Numbered from the stretch's first letter, positions 19,569-28,148 are shown. The stretch is 64,000 nt of DNA from Bacillus yapensis (GCF_005280205.1 NZ_SUND01000023.1:1-64000); one strand, 5' to 3'. The notes: generated by a model not told the origin, from the sequence alone. Made by a program: numbers and translations.

Positions 19569-19808
19569 ACATTACTTCCCCTTTCAATCAAATTTAGCTT
19601 AGCTGCTTCAATCGGAGATCCTTCTCCGTAAAAAAGATCTCTCGGCATAGTAAAACGTTTCATGTTAGTGCATTCTCCTTTTCTACAGTATATAAGGGAA
19701 GTTTTTAAAAACACATTTAAACTCCCCCTTTTCAATTTTGAAAAATCCTTAGTGGGACCGTGTAATTATCAATAGCGTACATTAAAAGATAGTTAGTATT
19801 AAGAAAAC

Positions 19809-20300
19809 TCAATGGTCCCTCTCTACATCGGCACTTAGTATGTCTTCTGTTTTGATTTCAAGTAATATTTCCAAGAATCTTATCGTTCCTAATACTTTTC
19901 GAGTGTCTCCCTCATTTTGAACATTCTCCATTTTCTTTTGTTGGATCAGTTCACTTATTACTTGCTTGAAAGCATTGGTTTTTATAAGCCATTCTCCAAC
20001 CAGTAGCTTAGTTGAGTCTCTCTCGTGTTCGGTTTTGACAGCAAATAAACTTTCGGTATCTGTCTCTCTTAACGTGATTGAATTAAAATCTTCGCTCATT
20101 TGAATCCGAAAATAATTCCTTTCACTATCATAATATTTTCCGTCCCTTAGAAGAAAATACTCTATCCCTAATACTATTTCATAAAAGGGCTCATTATCTG
20201 ATGGAGAATGGAGTTCTTTTACTTCGATATTCTTCACCATGTCTAAATAGGTTTCTAAACCATATTGTGTGTTAATGATTTTTGCATCCAATACGTTCAT
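19809..20300 (-). CDS. Hypothetical protein in RuMP cargo
   Basis: A 163-residue soluble protein starting MNVLDAKIINTQYGLETY; GAGGTGTGACATC supports this start. No family recognised. The charged, mixed alpha/beta composition with an acidic C-terminus (LEIKTEDILSADVERDH) gives no functional clue. It sits between pgi and gnd and may be unrelated cargo. Confidence 0.65.
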   Translation of the reverse strand: MNVLDAKIINTQYGLETYLDMVKNIEVKELHSPSDNEPFYEIVLGIEYFLLRDGKYYDSERNYFRIQMSEDFNSITLRETDTESLFAVKTEHERDSTKLLVGEWLIKTNAFKQVISELIQQKKMENVQNEGDTRKVLGTIRFLEILLEIKTEDILSADVERDH

Positions 20301-20324
20301 GATGTCACACCTCAATATTGTTTT

Positions 20325-20545
20325 ATTTTTTTGGCTCTGTTAAACTTGTCTGTTGGCTCCAGGTGCTCGCTTTCCGCGGGCGAGCCGGGAGCCTCCTCGG
20401 CGCTGTGCGGCTGCGGGGTCTCCCTTGTCATGTTTTTCCCGCAGGACGTTGAATCATCATCCGTGAATAGGCACCGCACGAGAAAATGTGAATGCATTTT
20501 CGAGGAGTCTCGCTCCTTCCGCTTCAATCAACATAGTTAGCACTA
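20325..20545. repeat. GC-rich Bacillaceae-type dispersed repeat
   Basis: An island much richer in G+C than its surroundings with internal palindromes (GCTCGCTTTCCGCGGGCGAG, CGAGGAGTCTCGCTCCTTCC). This style of block (CTCGCTTTCCGCGGGCG ... CTTCCGCTTCAATCAAC) is familiar as a non-coding repeat in Bacillaceae genomes and may be an IS or MITE remnant. It splits the cargo between the hypothetical gene and gnd. No gene in 20301-20646. Confidence 0.55.
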
Positions 20546-20646
20546 TCAACGACTTAAGTAAATCTACCAATTTTTGGGATATACCAAACTAAAAATCCAA
20601 TGAATTTCCGGCTCATTTTAACGAAAGACATATACAGCAGATGACT

Positions 20647-21540
20647 TTATGATTTTTCCACAGCATGTCCGCCAAATTCATTACGAAGGGAAGCTACCAC
20701 TTTACCTGTAAATGTATCATTGTCTAATGAACGGTAACGCATTAGTAAAGACATAGCGATAACAGGGGTAGCTGTTTGAAGATCCAAAGCGGTTTCAACT
20801 GTCCATTTCCCTTCCCCAGAAGAATGCATAATGCCCTTAATTTCATCTAATTTTGCATCTTTAGAAAATGCGCGTTCTGTCAATTCCATGAGCCATGAGC
20901 GGATGACAGAACCGTTATTCCACACCCGTGCCACTTTTTCATAGTCAAAATCGAAATCGCTTTTTTCCAGGACTTCGAATCCTTCACCAATGGCGGCCAT
21001 CATTCCGTATTCTATTCCATTGTGGACCATTTTTAAGAAGTGGCCACTACCAGATTTCCCAGCATATAAATACCCATTATCTACAGCTGTATCTCTAAAA
21101 ATCGGCTCGACAATGCTCCATGCTTCAGGATCTCCACCAATCATATAACAAGCACCATAGCGAGCACCTTCCATCCCCCCAGAAGTACCGGCATCCATAA
21201 AGCTCACTCCAACTTTCTTCAACTGTTCGTAACGACGAATGGATTCCTTATAATGCGAATTACCAGCTTCAATGACGATATCTCCTTCACTTAGAAATGG
21301 TGTGATTTCACTAATAACTGAATCAACGACTGAGTGTGGGACCATTATCCAAACAACTCGTGGCTTTTCTAATGATTGAACAAGATCTTGTAAACTGGAT
21401 GCTCCTTCAACTCCGTATTTTTTAATTTCTTCAATAGTATTTGTATTTAGATCAAACGCCATTACACGGTGTTTATTGTCAATTAAGTTTTTTCCTAAGT
21501 TCATACCCATTTTCCCTAATCCAATTAATCCTACTTTCAC
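20647..21540 (-). CDS. gnd: 6-phosphogluconate dehydrogenase, decarboxylating (short type)
   Basis: A 297-residue enzyme: Rossmann start VKVGLIGLGKMGMNLGKNL, DAGTSGGMEGARYGACYMIG (substrate loop), GHFLKMVHNGIEYGMM with the catalytic Lys. The length matches the short Gnd branch, which is often NAD-linked. The GTG start follows AAAGGAGGAAACTCAA. It oxidises 6-phosphogluconate to ribulose 5-phosphate and CO2, regenerating the formaldehyde acceptor for HxlA and closing the dissimilatory RuMP cycle. It follows zwf with about 200 bases between. Confidence 0.94.
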   Translation of the reverse strand: MKVGLIGLGKMGMNLGKNLIDNKHRVMAFDLNTNTIEEIKKYGVEGASSLQDLVQSLEKPRVVWIMVPHSVVDSVISEITPFLSEGDIVIEAGNSHYKESIRRYEQLKKVGVSFMDAGTSGGMEGARYGACYMIGGDPEAWSIVEPIFRDTAVDNGYLYAGKSGSGHFLKMVHNGIEYGMMAAIGEGFEVLEKSDFDFDYEKVARVWNNGSVIRSWLMELTERAFSKDAKLDEIKGIMHSSGEGKWTVETALDLQTATPVIAMSLLMRYRSLDNDTFTGKVVASLRNEFGGHAVEKS

Positions 21541-21738
21541 TTGAGTTTCCTCCTTTAAATTACAAAAAATAGCCTGTATTATTATGCTACCCATTTGTTG
21601 TTCTTCATGGTCTCCTTATGGAACCATAAGGATTCAACAAATACTTTAAGTTCCTTGGGTAAATCGCGTAACAATTATCTGTCAAATCCAACCTCGGTTT
21701 GCTCTCTTCATACCAATAGCCTTCCAGGGAGGTGCGGA

Positions 21739-23211
21739 TTAAACTCCCCCCCTAGTTTCCCACCATTTAAAACCATCCTCCTCCAATAATTGCGAAGCAG
21801 CTTGTGGCCCCATCGAACCGGCTTGATATAGGTGGAGTGGAAGGGCATTTTCCTCAAACGCCTCTAAAACGGGCTGTACCCATTTCCAAGATAATTCAAC
21901 TTCGTCCCAATGAGCAAAGAAGGTAGAGTCCCCACGCAGAGCATCAAATATTAAGAGTTCATATGCTTCGGGCACGTCTTTTTTACTCGCTGAAAAATCA
22001 ACAACAATAGGTTCTAATTTTCCATTTATCGGGTTTTTACTATTTAACTGCAACGAAACACCTTCATTAGGACTTACATTAATAACTAATAGATTGGGTT
22101 CAGCATTTTGGATTTCATTGGTATACAAATTCTTTAATGGGTTTTTGAATTCAATCACAATCCGCGTTAATTTTTCCGTCATTCTTTTTCCTGTCCGGAT
22201 ATAGAATGGGACCCCGTCCCAGAAGGAATTATCAATCCATAGACGAGCAGCGACGAATGTATCGTTTTTAGAAGAAGCATCAACGCCAGGTTCTTCTAAG
22301 TATCTGACTACTGGTGTACCGTTTATTTCACCTGATCCATATTGGCCACGAACGACGTGGATACCTACAGTATTTTTCTGTAATGGTCGCAGAGATTCCA
22401 TAACTTTTCTTTTCTCATTACGGATATCTTTTGCACTAATCTGTTTTGGGAGATGCATGGCTGTCATCATCAACAGCTGTAGCATATGATTTTGAACCAT
22501 ATCACGAATAGCGCCTGCTTGGTCATAATAACCAGCCCTCTCTTCTACACCAACCGTTTCACTAGCCGTAATTTGCACATTGGCAATAAACCGATTGTTC
22601 CAAAGTGATTGCAGTACAGGATTGGCAAATTCCAAGGCTTCAAGGTTTTGAACCATTGGTTTTCCGAGATAATGGTCAATCCGAAAAATTTCGTCTTCTT
22701 CAAAAGCTTTGCTTAATTTTTCGTTTAAATCTTCAGCAGATTTTAAGTCATACCCAAATGGTTTTTCGATAATCAATCGTTTCCATCCCTTTGTCGAACC
22801 TAAGCCACTCTTCTTTATGTTTAAAGCAATTACATCAAAGAATTCAGGAGCAACAGAAAGATAAAACATTCGATTCTCTTCAATACTCTGGTCTTTTTCA
22901 TTTTGTTGAACGACTTCAACTAACTTCTTATACCCTTCAGCATTCGTGAAATCTAATTGGCAATAACGAAATGCCTTTACAAACTCTTGTTTTTCGGATT
23001 TATCATTTATCAAGTGTCTAGAAAAAGTGTATAGCGAGTCTGTTACATGGTTTTGAAAATCAACATCAGACATTTCGTCTATTCCTACACCAATGATCAA
23101 AAAAGAATCTGGTAATTTTTGATTCAAATATAAATTAAACAAGGCAGGGTAGATTTTTCGCTTAGCTAAATCCCCAGTTGCCCCAAATAAGACAAACGTC
23201 ATAGAATCCAC
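21739..23211 (-). CDS. zwf: Glucose-6-phosphate 1-dehydrogenase
   Basis: 490 residues, normal family length. Motifs: FVLFGATGDLAKRKIYPAL (nucleotide binding), RIDHYLGKPMVQNL (active-site Asp-His), IIEKPFGYDLKSAEDLN. It oxidises glucose 6-phosphate to 6-phosphogluconolactone with NADP. The GTG start at 23211 is eight bases past GGAGG. No separate 6-phosphogluconolactonase gene is seen; the lactone can hydrolyse spontaneously or by a host enzyme. It heads the zwf-gnd-pgi run together with the small zinc-ribbon gene. Confidence 0.96.
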   Translation of the reverse strand: MDSMTFVLFGATGDLAKRKIYPALFNLYLNQKLPDSFLIIGVGIDEMSDVDFQNHVTDSLYTFSRHLINDKSEKQEFVKAFRYCQLDFTNAEGYKKLVEVVQQNEKDQSIEENRMFYLSVAPEFFDVIALNIKKSGLGSTKGWKRLIIEKPFGYDLKSAEDLNEKLSKAFEEDEIFRIDHYLGKPMVQNLEALEFANPVLQSLWNNRFIANVQITASETVGVEERAGYYDQAGAIRDMVQNHMLQLLMMTAMHLPKQISAKDIRNEKRKVMESLRPLQKNTVGIHVVRGQYGSGEINGTPVVRYLEEPGVDASSKNDTFVAARLWIDNSFWDGVPFYIRTGKRMTEKLTRIVIEFKNPLKNLYTNEIQNAEPNLLVINVSPNEGVSLQLNSKNPINGKLEPIVVDFSASKKDVPEAYELLIFDALRGDSTFFAHWDEVELSWKWVQPVLEAFEENALPLHLYQAGSMGPQAASQLLEEDGFKWWETRGGV

Positions 23212-23307
23212 TTTTCATTCCTCCACTTTTTCAAAGCATTTTTAAATGGAAAAATGCCTGATTTTCTTCGTTTTCCCTACAAAACAACAGGGATTTTCGC
23301 TATTGCG

Positions 23308-23472
23308 TTATCCTACTTTTGGATGTAAGATTCGTTTATTTCTCCCAGCTTGTCCGGTAATAATGATATCTCTTAATTGAGAATGTCCACATTTTGGACA
23401 GGTTTCATTATTTATGGTGATGGTTAGACATCTTTCACAAACTTTTCGCTGCTTAGTTTTGAACTTTCCCAT
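23308..23472 (-). CDS. Small zinc-ribbon protein
   Basis: A 54-residue protein with CERCLTITINNETCPKCGH, a four-Cys zinc ribbon, in a basic context (MGKFKTKQRK). AAAGGAGAGG precedes the start. Function unknown; zinc ribbons of this size bind nucleic acid or protein partners. It lies directly upstream of zwf and probably shares its promoter. Confidence 0.7.
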   Translation of the reverse strand: MGKFKTKQRKVCERCLTITINNETCPKCGHSQLRDIIITGQAGRNKRILHPKVG

Positions 23473-23604
23473 GCGGACCTCTCCTTTCGTAAAAAGCAAC
23501 AACATGTATAAATTATTAAATGAAGTTTCACTTCATCTCACCATACTTGTAGCAGTATTCCCTTAAGGTTTGGTAGTATTTTTTAAGCTCGCTATTACTT
23601 GAGC

Positions 23605-23665
23605 AAAATCAGTATATTACGTATGTTATACTTTTGAAAGTACGCACTTTATTAACATATAGATA
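23605..23665 (-). promoter_or_regulatory. Second HxlR-type operator, upstream of the zwf-gnd-pgi side
   Basis: The minus-strand sequence AAAGTGCGTACTTTC ... ATAACATACGTAATATACTGA lines up with the hxlA promoter AAAGTGCATACTTTT ... GTAACATACCCAGTATACTGA. Matching boxes in the same order imply one regulator for both cargo arms. Confidence 0.65.
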
Positions 23666-23723
23666 CATTCGTATAACATAGTGTTAAAAATAATACTATA
23701 AACTTGAATCCAATACCAAGCGT

Positions 23724-23774
23724 GAAAAGCCAAGGACAGCGATTATACAAGATTCGCTGCCCTTGGCTTTTTAG
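23724..23774. terminator. Bidirectional-looking hairpin between hxlR and the zwf side
   Basis: The arms AAAAGCCAAGG and CCTTGGCTTTTT with inner AGCGA/TCGCT pairing. T tracts are possible on both strands. Confidence 0.7.
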
Positions 23775-23836
23775 TAACTGATTCTTTTATTAAATGTTGT
23801 GTTTTTTCAACCTTTTAAATACGTAGAGATATAAAA

Positions 23837-23877
23837 AAACACGGACAGCATCTTTATTAAGATAGCTAACCGTGGTT
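23837..23877 (-). terminator. Terminator of hxlR
   Basis: The minus-strand hairpin CACGGTTAGCTATCTT / AAGATGCTGTCCGTG is followed by TTTTTTT, 57 bases past the hxlR stop. Confidence 0.8.
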
Positions 23878-23933
23878 TGTTAGTATATGAACTTTTTTAC
23901 ACTTTTTCGAACCTCTAGGAGAAACTCTTTTTT

Positions 23934-24299
23934 CTACTGAATAGACGATTTGTTTTCTGTTTCTTTTTCCAATACATTTTCAATATAATCTTTACCCCAG
24001 TCATACATAGCATCCAGAATAGGCATCAGACTTCTTCCATACTCAGTGAGTGAGTATTCAACTTTTGGTGGAACGACAGGATAGACTTCACGATGAACAA
24101 TCAAATGGTCTTCAAGTTCGCGCAATTGATTAACAAGCATTCTTTGAGTGATACCCGGCATGAGGGCCTTTAGTTCACCAAAACGTTTGGTTCCTTCTTT
24201 TCCTAGATGCCACAATACCAACATTTTCCATTTTCCACCAATAATCGAAAGAGTCAATTCTTTTTCACAATTAAACACTTTTTCCCCAAGATTCGGCAT
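23934..24299 (-). CDS. hxlR: HxlR-family winged-helix regulator
   Basis: A 121-residue MarR/HxlR-type regulator with the family signature [16 protein letters not shown] variant ([17 protein letters not shown]) and [20 protein letters not shown]. The Cys in FNCEKEL near residue 10 matches the position of the formaldehyde-sensing Cys known in B. subtilis HxlR, an activator of hxlAB. It is divergent from hxlA with about 200 bases of shared control region. Confidence 0.9.
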   Translation of the reverse strand: MPNLGEKVFNCEKELTLSIIGGKWKMLVLWHLGKEGTKRFGELKALMPGITQRMLVNQLRELEDHLIVHREVYPVVPPKVEYSLTEYGRSLMPILDAMYDWGKDYIENVLEKETENKSSIQ

Positions 24300-24317
24300 T
24301 CATTTCACCTCCAACCC

Positions 24318-24415
24318 TTATTATGTCCCATAGTATACTTTTTGTTACTATATGATAAAAAAGTGCATACTTTTAATTTAGTAACATACCCAGTATACTG
24401 AGTATCATACCGTTA
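24318..24415. promoter_or_regulatory. HxlR operator region between hxlR and hxlA
   Basis: It contains CATAGTATACTTTTTGTTAC, AAAGTGCATACTTTTAA, GTAACATACC and CAGTATACTGAGTATCATAC: several TATAC/GTATA boxes in inverted arrangement, as expected for a winged-helix dimer. Related sequences lie at 23605-23665 and 14268-14331. Confidence 0.7.
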
Positions 24416-24503
24416 GTAAATAGCTATCAATTGGATACAATAACACTGTGCAAAAGAAAGCTATACGGCACAATTATACTATTATATAAGGAGCGAGTAA
24501 TAA

Positions 24504-25142
24504 ATGAAATTACAATTAGCATTAGATCTTGTAGATATTCCAGGAGCCATTGAATTGGTGAAAGAAGTAGAAAATCATATAGATGTTGTAGAAATCGGCA
24601 CGCCGGTTGTGATTAATGAAGGCCTTAAAGCAGTAAAGGAAGTGAAAGCTGCCTTCCCTAACTTAACTGTATTAGCTGACCTTAAAATCATGGATGCAGC
24701 TGGATATGAAGTTAGCCAAGCATCTGCAGCAGGCGCTGACATCATCACCATTCTTGGTACAGCTGAAGACGAGTCCATTAAAGGTGCTGTAGAAGAAGCA
24801 AAAAAACAAGGTAAACAAATCCTTGCTGATATGATCGCAGTTAAAGACATTGAAGGTCGTGCGAAAGAACTGGATGAACTAGGAGTAGATTATATCTGCG
24901 TTCACACAGGTTATGACCTTCAAGCTGTAGGAAAAAATTCTTTCGAAGACCTTGCAACCATTAAGAGCGTTGTAAAAAATGCGAAAACTGCTATTGCAGG
25001 CGGAATCAAATTAGAAACACTTCCAGATGTGATTAAAGTACAACCAGATCTTGTCATCGTAGGTGGCGGTATCACAAGCAAAGACGATAAAAAAGCAGTT
25101 GCAGCTAAAATGCAAGAATTGATTAAACAAGGTTCATTATAA
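24504..25142 (+). CDS. hxlA: 3-hexulose-6-phosphate synthase
   Basis: A 212-residue TIM-barrel enzyme of the orotidine-decarboxylase superfamily: MKLQLALDLVDIPGAIEL, VLADLKIMDAAGYEVSQASA (catalytic Asp-Lys-x-Asp-type motif DLKIMD), VHTGYDLQ and VVGGGIT. It condenses formaldehyde with ribulose 5-phosphate to hexulose 6-phosphate, the fixation step of the RuMP pathway. GGAGCGAG precedes the start. hxlB follows after 2 bases. Confidence 0.96.
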   Translation: MKLQLALDLVDIPGAIELVKEVENHIDVVEIGTPVVINEGLKAVKEVKAAFPNLTVLADLKIMDAAGYEVSQASAAGADIITILGTAEDESIKGAVEEAKKQGKQILADMIAVKDIEGRAKELDELGVDYICVHTGYDLQAVGKNSFEDLATIKSVVKNAKTAIAGGIKLETLPDVIKVQPDLVIVGGGITSKDDKKAVAAKMQELIKQGSL

Positions 25143-25144
25143 CT

Positions 25145-25702
25145 ATGAAAACTACTCAATATTTAGCTGAAGTCGTTCAAGAATTAAGTCGGACAGTCGA
25201 CTTAATCTCTGACGAAGAAGCAGAGAAGTTGGTTAATAAGATTCTGGAATCCAAAAAAATCTTTGTTGCAGGTGCGGGCAGATCTGGATTTATGGGCAAA
25301 TCTTTCGTGATGAGAATGATGCACATGGGGATCGATGCTTATGTAATCGGTGAAACTGTAACAGCAAATTTAGAAAAAGATGATTTGTTGATCATCGGTT
25401 CAGGTTCAGGTGAAACGAAAACCTTGGTTTCAATCGCTGAAAAAGCAAAAAGTTTAGGTGGGACGGTCGCAGCTGTAACGATTTCCCCTGACTCCACGAT
25501 TGGAAAATTAGCTGATATTATCATTAAATTGCCTGGATCACCGAAAGATCAATCTGAAAGTGAATATAAGACCATACAACCAATGGGGTCACTTTTTGAG
25601 CAAACGATGTTATTATTTTATGATGCATTGATCTTGCGTTTTATGGAAAAAAAAGGCTTAGACTCTACTAAAATGTACGGCAAACATGCCAATCTCGAAT
25701 AG
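25145..25702 (+). CDS. hxlB: 6-phospho-3-hexuloisomerase
   Basis: A 185-residue SIS-domain protein: IFVAGAGRSGFMGKSFVMR, LLIIGSGSGETKTLVSIAEK and VAAVTISPDSTIGKLADI. It converts hexulose 6-phosphate to fructose 6-phosphate. It is tightly coupled to hxlA (2-base gap) and followed by a terminator, so hxlAB form one transcript. Confidence 0.96.
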   Translation: MKTTQYLAEVVQELSRTVDLISDEEAEKLVNKILESKKIFVAGAGRSGFMGKSFVMRMMHMGIDAYVIGETVTANLEKDDLLIIGSGSGETKTLVSIAEKAKSLGGTVAAVTISPDSTIGKLADIIIKLPGSPKDQSESEYKTIQPMGSLFEQTMLLFYDALILRFMEKKGLDSTKMYGKHANLE

Positions 25703-25731
25703 AGTACACTTTAAAAAATATGGAAACATCG

Positions 25732-25772
25732 TAAAGACCGCATTTATTTCTTTTATGAATTGCGGTCTTTAC
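25732..25772 (+). terminator. Terminator of hxlAB
   Basis: The arms TAAAGACCGC and GCGGTCTTTA flank an AT-rich loop, 30 bases past the hxlB stop. The remaining stretch to 26060 has no clear gene. Confidence 0.8.
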
Positions 25773-26060
25773 TGCATATTACAAATAACACAGTCCATAC
25801 AGGAAAGAAAAAATAGCCTCTGATTCAGTCCCTTCTATGGCCGGATCAGAGATCATTATTGGGTGGGGCACAGCCAAGAATTTAGCCATCACTCACAGTA
25901 TGAGCCCTATTTGGGTTATCACCAATATTTCACTGGTAGGCCCCATGTCTATATAAGTTTTTTTATGGGAAAATAAAATCCTATTGGCGATGAAAAACGC
26001 TTCATAAGTGTAGTAAACAAAACTCTTCGTTTTATAAAACAAAGGAATGAGGTTGAATAA

Positions 26061-27048
26061 ATGGTTCAATTCGGCGTAATCGGTACTAATTGGATTACAG
26101 AAAGATTACTTGAAGCAGCAAATGATGTAGAAGATTTTAAACTAACTGCTGTTTATTCTCGCACGATTAGTAGAGCAGAAGAATTTGCAAGTAAATATGG
26201 AGTAACAAAAATATTTACAAACCTAAAAGAAATGGCAGTTAGTCAAGAAATTGACGCGGTGTACATTGGCTACTCCCAATTCATATCACGCAGAACAAGC
26301 TATTTTATTTTTGCAAAATGGCAAACATGTGTTATGTGAAAAGCCACTGGCTGTTAATGCAACCGAAGTAGCGAGGATGATTCAAGCCGCAAAAGATCAT
26401 AACGCCCTATTAATGGAAGCAATGAAATCAACCTTACTTCCAAACTTCAAGGTCATTCAAGATAATTTACATAAAATTGGTCCTATCCGTAGATACTTTG
26501 CAAGCTATTGTCAGTATTCATCTCGTTATGATAAATACAAAGAAGGAATTGTCCTTAATGCCTTCAATCCAGAGTTTGCGAACGGTTCATTAATGGACCT
26601 TGGTGTCTATTGTTTGTATCCACTTATTACATTATTTGGTGAACCAAAAGAAGTGAAGGCAACTGGCATTATGCTTGATTCGGGTGTGGATGGTGAAGGT
26701 AGCGTCATCTTAAAATATGATGATAAAGATGCGATTGTGATGTATTCCAAAATAACGAACTCTTATTTACCAAGCGAAATTCAAGGCGAAAAAGGAAGTA
26801 TCATGATTGATAAGATTCATACGGCTGAAAAAGTAGAAATTCACTACACTGACGGCACGGTTGAACAATTAACAGTCGACCAATCTCATCCAGCTATGTA
26901 TTACGAAGTGAAAGAATTTATTGAATTAATCAACCGAGGAAAAACAGAGTCTGATACTAACTCATATAAAAATTCATACACCACGATACAAGTGTTGGAT
27001 AAAGTGAGAGATGAAATAGGTCTTGTATATCAAAGTGATCATAAGTGA
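26061..27048 (+). pseudogene. Gfo/Idh/MocA-family oxidoreductase, frameshifted
   Basis: Two overlapping frames make one protein. The first (from 26061) has MVQFGVIGTNWITERLLEAA and reads to EIDAVYI; the second continues with ATPNSYHAEQAILFLQNGKH and VLCEKPLAVN, then the C-terminal domain. The family motif spanning VYIATPNSYH is split by one extra base near 26264-26267 (ATTGGCT where ATTGCT is expected). The full length would be about 328 residues. Members oxidise sugars or sugar-like substrates with NAD(P). The downstream part still has an internal ATG but lacks the nucleotide-binding half. Confidence 0.85.
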
Positions 27049-27425
27049 AAAAACACAAAAACCCCTACAGCGACTTGTATTATTCTCTTGAGAAATTACG
27101 AATCTGGCCTGTTTGTCGAAGAATAAAAGAAATCGTTTTAGAACTTACCTAAACTATTTTGCATCCATTCTTTTTTATAAGAGCATTATAGCATTTTCTA
27201 CCCGGCTAACAAATTTTAAAGGACTTTTGCTTATTATGCAAAGGTTCAATGCTCATTTTTTAAGATGTGTTTCTTCTTATTAATTTGTGATTTAGTTTAA
27301 GTATTCCTTAATAGGAGTAGCGACAATGACACTACCCCTATTAGGATCCTACCAACAACCGCACTTTTCTGACCCCACCCTACCCTACAGAGTAAAAAGG
27401 GTTGTAAATGTAAAAAAAATCCATG
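27049..27425. other. Non-coding right arm of the RuMP transposon
   Basis: 377 AT-rich bases with no supported gene lie between the broken oxidoreductase and the right terminal repeat. Confidence 0.6.
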
Positions 27426-27462
27426 CTATGACCCTTTTTTACAAGTACCTCGGTCGTACCCC
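27426..27462 (-). repeat. Right terminal inverted repeat of the RuMP transposon
   Basis: On the minus strand: GGGGTACGACCGAGGTACTT, then GTAAAAAAGGGTCATAG. It differs from the left repeat at two positions. Confidence 0.92.
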
Positions 27463-27464
27463 AA

Positions 27465-27587
27465 TTAGTGGCATTACTGTTGGTCATGCCCGGTTGGTTA
27501 ACACTTTGGATAGCGATATTTGCTGATATGGGAGCAACTTTACTTGTAACATTAAACAGTTTACGCTTATTGAAAATCAAAGAATAG
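27465..27587 (+). pseudogene. Heavy-metal P-type ATPase, C-terminal fragment
   Basis: 40 codons encode [20 protein letters not shown] then [20 protein letters not shown] and stop. This is the conserved last transmembrane pair of CadA/ZntA-type P1B-ATPases. The rest of the gene is absent and the transposon end abuts it, so the RuMP transposon inserted into, or recombined next to, a metal-resistance ATPase gene. Confidence 0.8.
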
Positions 27588-27650
27588 GTTCTAAAATGGG
27601 CTTCAACAATTGGATGCGATAATTGAACTGATTAAAAGGAGGTTTTCAAA

Positions 27651-27851
27651 ATGGTCATACAATCAAATATGTCACCCAAAGCTATTACTGAAGTTTGGGA
27701 AAGTACAACGGATGTTTTTAAAGAACACAATATTCCACTGACTGAAAAAACTTTAGTTACATTGGTTGAAGCCGATGCATTGACTTCCCTACTTCAAGAA
27801 CTCAATGCTATTGTTGGAAGTTCAACGGCAACTTGTATAGAAGGTGGCTGA
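27651..27851 (+). CDS. Small hypothetical protein linked to the metal ATPase
   Basis: A 66-residue protein starting MVIQSNMSPKAITEVWESTT and ending SSTATCIEGG. AAAGGAGG precedes the start. The lone Cys and Gly-Gly end are notable. It lies 63 bases past the ATPase fragment and may have been the last gene of that operon. Family not recognised. Confidence 0.65.
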   Translation: MVIQSNMSPKAITEVWESTTDVFKEHNIPLTEKTLVTLVEADALTSLLQELNAIVGSSTATCIEGG

Positions 27852-27934
27852 CAAATGCCATCAAAAAAGGAGTAGTCTACTCCTTTCATCATATATATTT
27901 TAATTATACAACTAAAGGACGCTTTAACTGAGCA

Positions 27935-28034
27935 ACGAAAAAAGCCAAATTTCTCAATGGATGTTGAGAAATTTGGCTTTTTAGTATGAGAAATTCCTTA
28001 GCGTTGTAAATCCGCATTTTCCTGACGCTACCCC
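27935..28034 (-). repeat. Tn3-family terminal repeat (type 2, copy 2) plus subterminal hairpin
   Basis: From 28034 on the minus strand: GGGGTAGCGTCAGGAAAATG, then CGGATTTACAACGCTAAG, exactly 38 bases to 27997. It is followed by GAATTTCTCATACTAAAAAG and a terminator-like hairpin CCAAATTTCTCAA/TTGAGAAATTTGG. The body of the element lies to the left, so the ATPase fragment and the small gene belong to it. Its left end is not in the window. Confidence 0.82.
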
Positions 28035-28116
28035 TATAAACATAATAATCACCTATTACCATTCTAAAAGCATAAGTAATAAAGTTCATTGGTAATTGAA
28101 GGGAAGTCATAAAAAA

Positions 28117-28148
28117 AGTGTAATAATCCTTTGGGGACTATTACACTT
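28117..28148 (-). terminator. Terminator of the BRCT gene
   Basis: The minus-strand hairpin AAGTGTAATAGTCC / GGATTATTACACTT is followed by TTTTTT. Confidence 0.8.

Larger units (their letters stand above)
14332..27462. mobile_element. Complete Tn3-family transposon carrying a RuMP formaldehyde cycle
   Basis: The element is bounded by inverted terminal repeats of about 37 bp: GGGGTACGACCGAGATACAT plus GTAAAAAAGGGTCATAG at the left (14332-14368), and GGGGTACGACCGAGGTACTT plus GTAAAAAAGGGTCATAG on the minus strand at the right (27426-27462), differing at two positions. It contains full-length tnpA and tnpR, a res-like region, and cargo pgi, a hypothetical gene, gnd, zwf, a zinc ribbon, hxlR, hxlA, hxlB and a broken Gfo/Idh gene. 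The 5 bases outside the two ends (ATATT, AATTA) do not match, so the flanks have rearranged since insertion. Confidence 0.9.

Noticed and set aside
20265..20540. ORFs on both strands in the GC-rich block
   Set aside because: Created by the GC-rich repeat with few stop codons; no similarity to proteins and no start signals.
26251..27048. Separate 265-residue oxidoreductase gene
   Set aside because: It lacks the nucleotide-binding half, which is encoded just upstream in another frame; better read as one frameshifted gene.
14327..27467. Target-site duplication for the RuMP transposon
   Set aside because: The 5 bases outside the ends (ATATT and AATTA) do not match, nor does the outer flank at 11086-11090 (AATAT).
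27326..27580. Small ORFs on both strands across the transposon right end
   Set aside because: They are read through the terminal repeat and junction and do not represent a gene.
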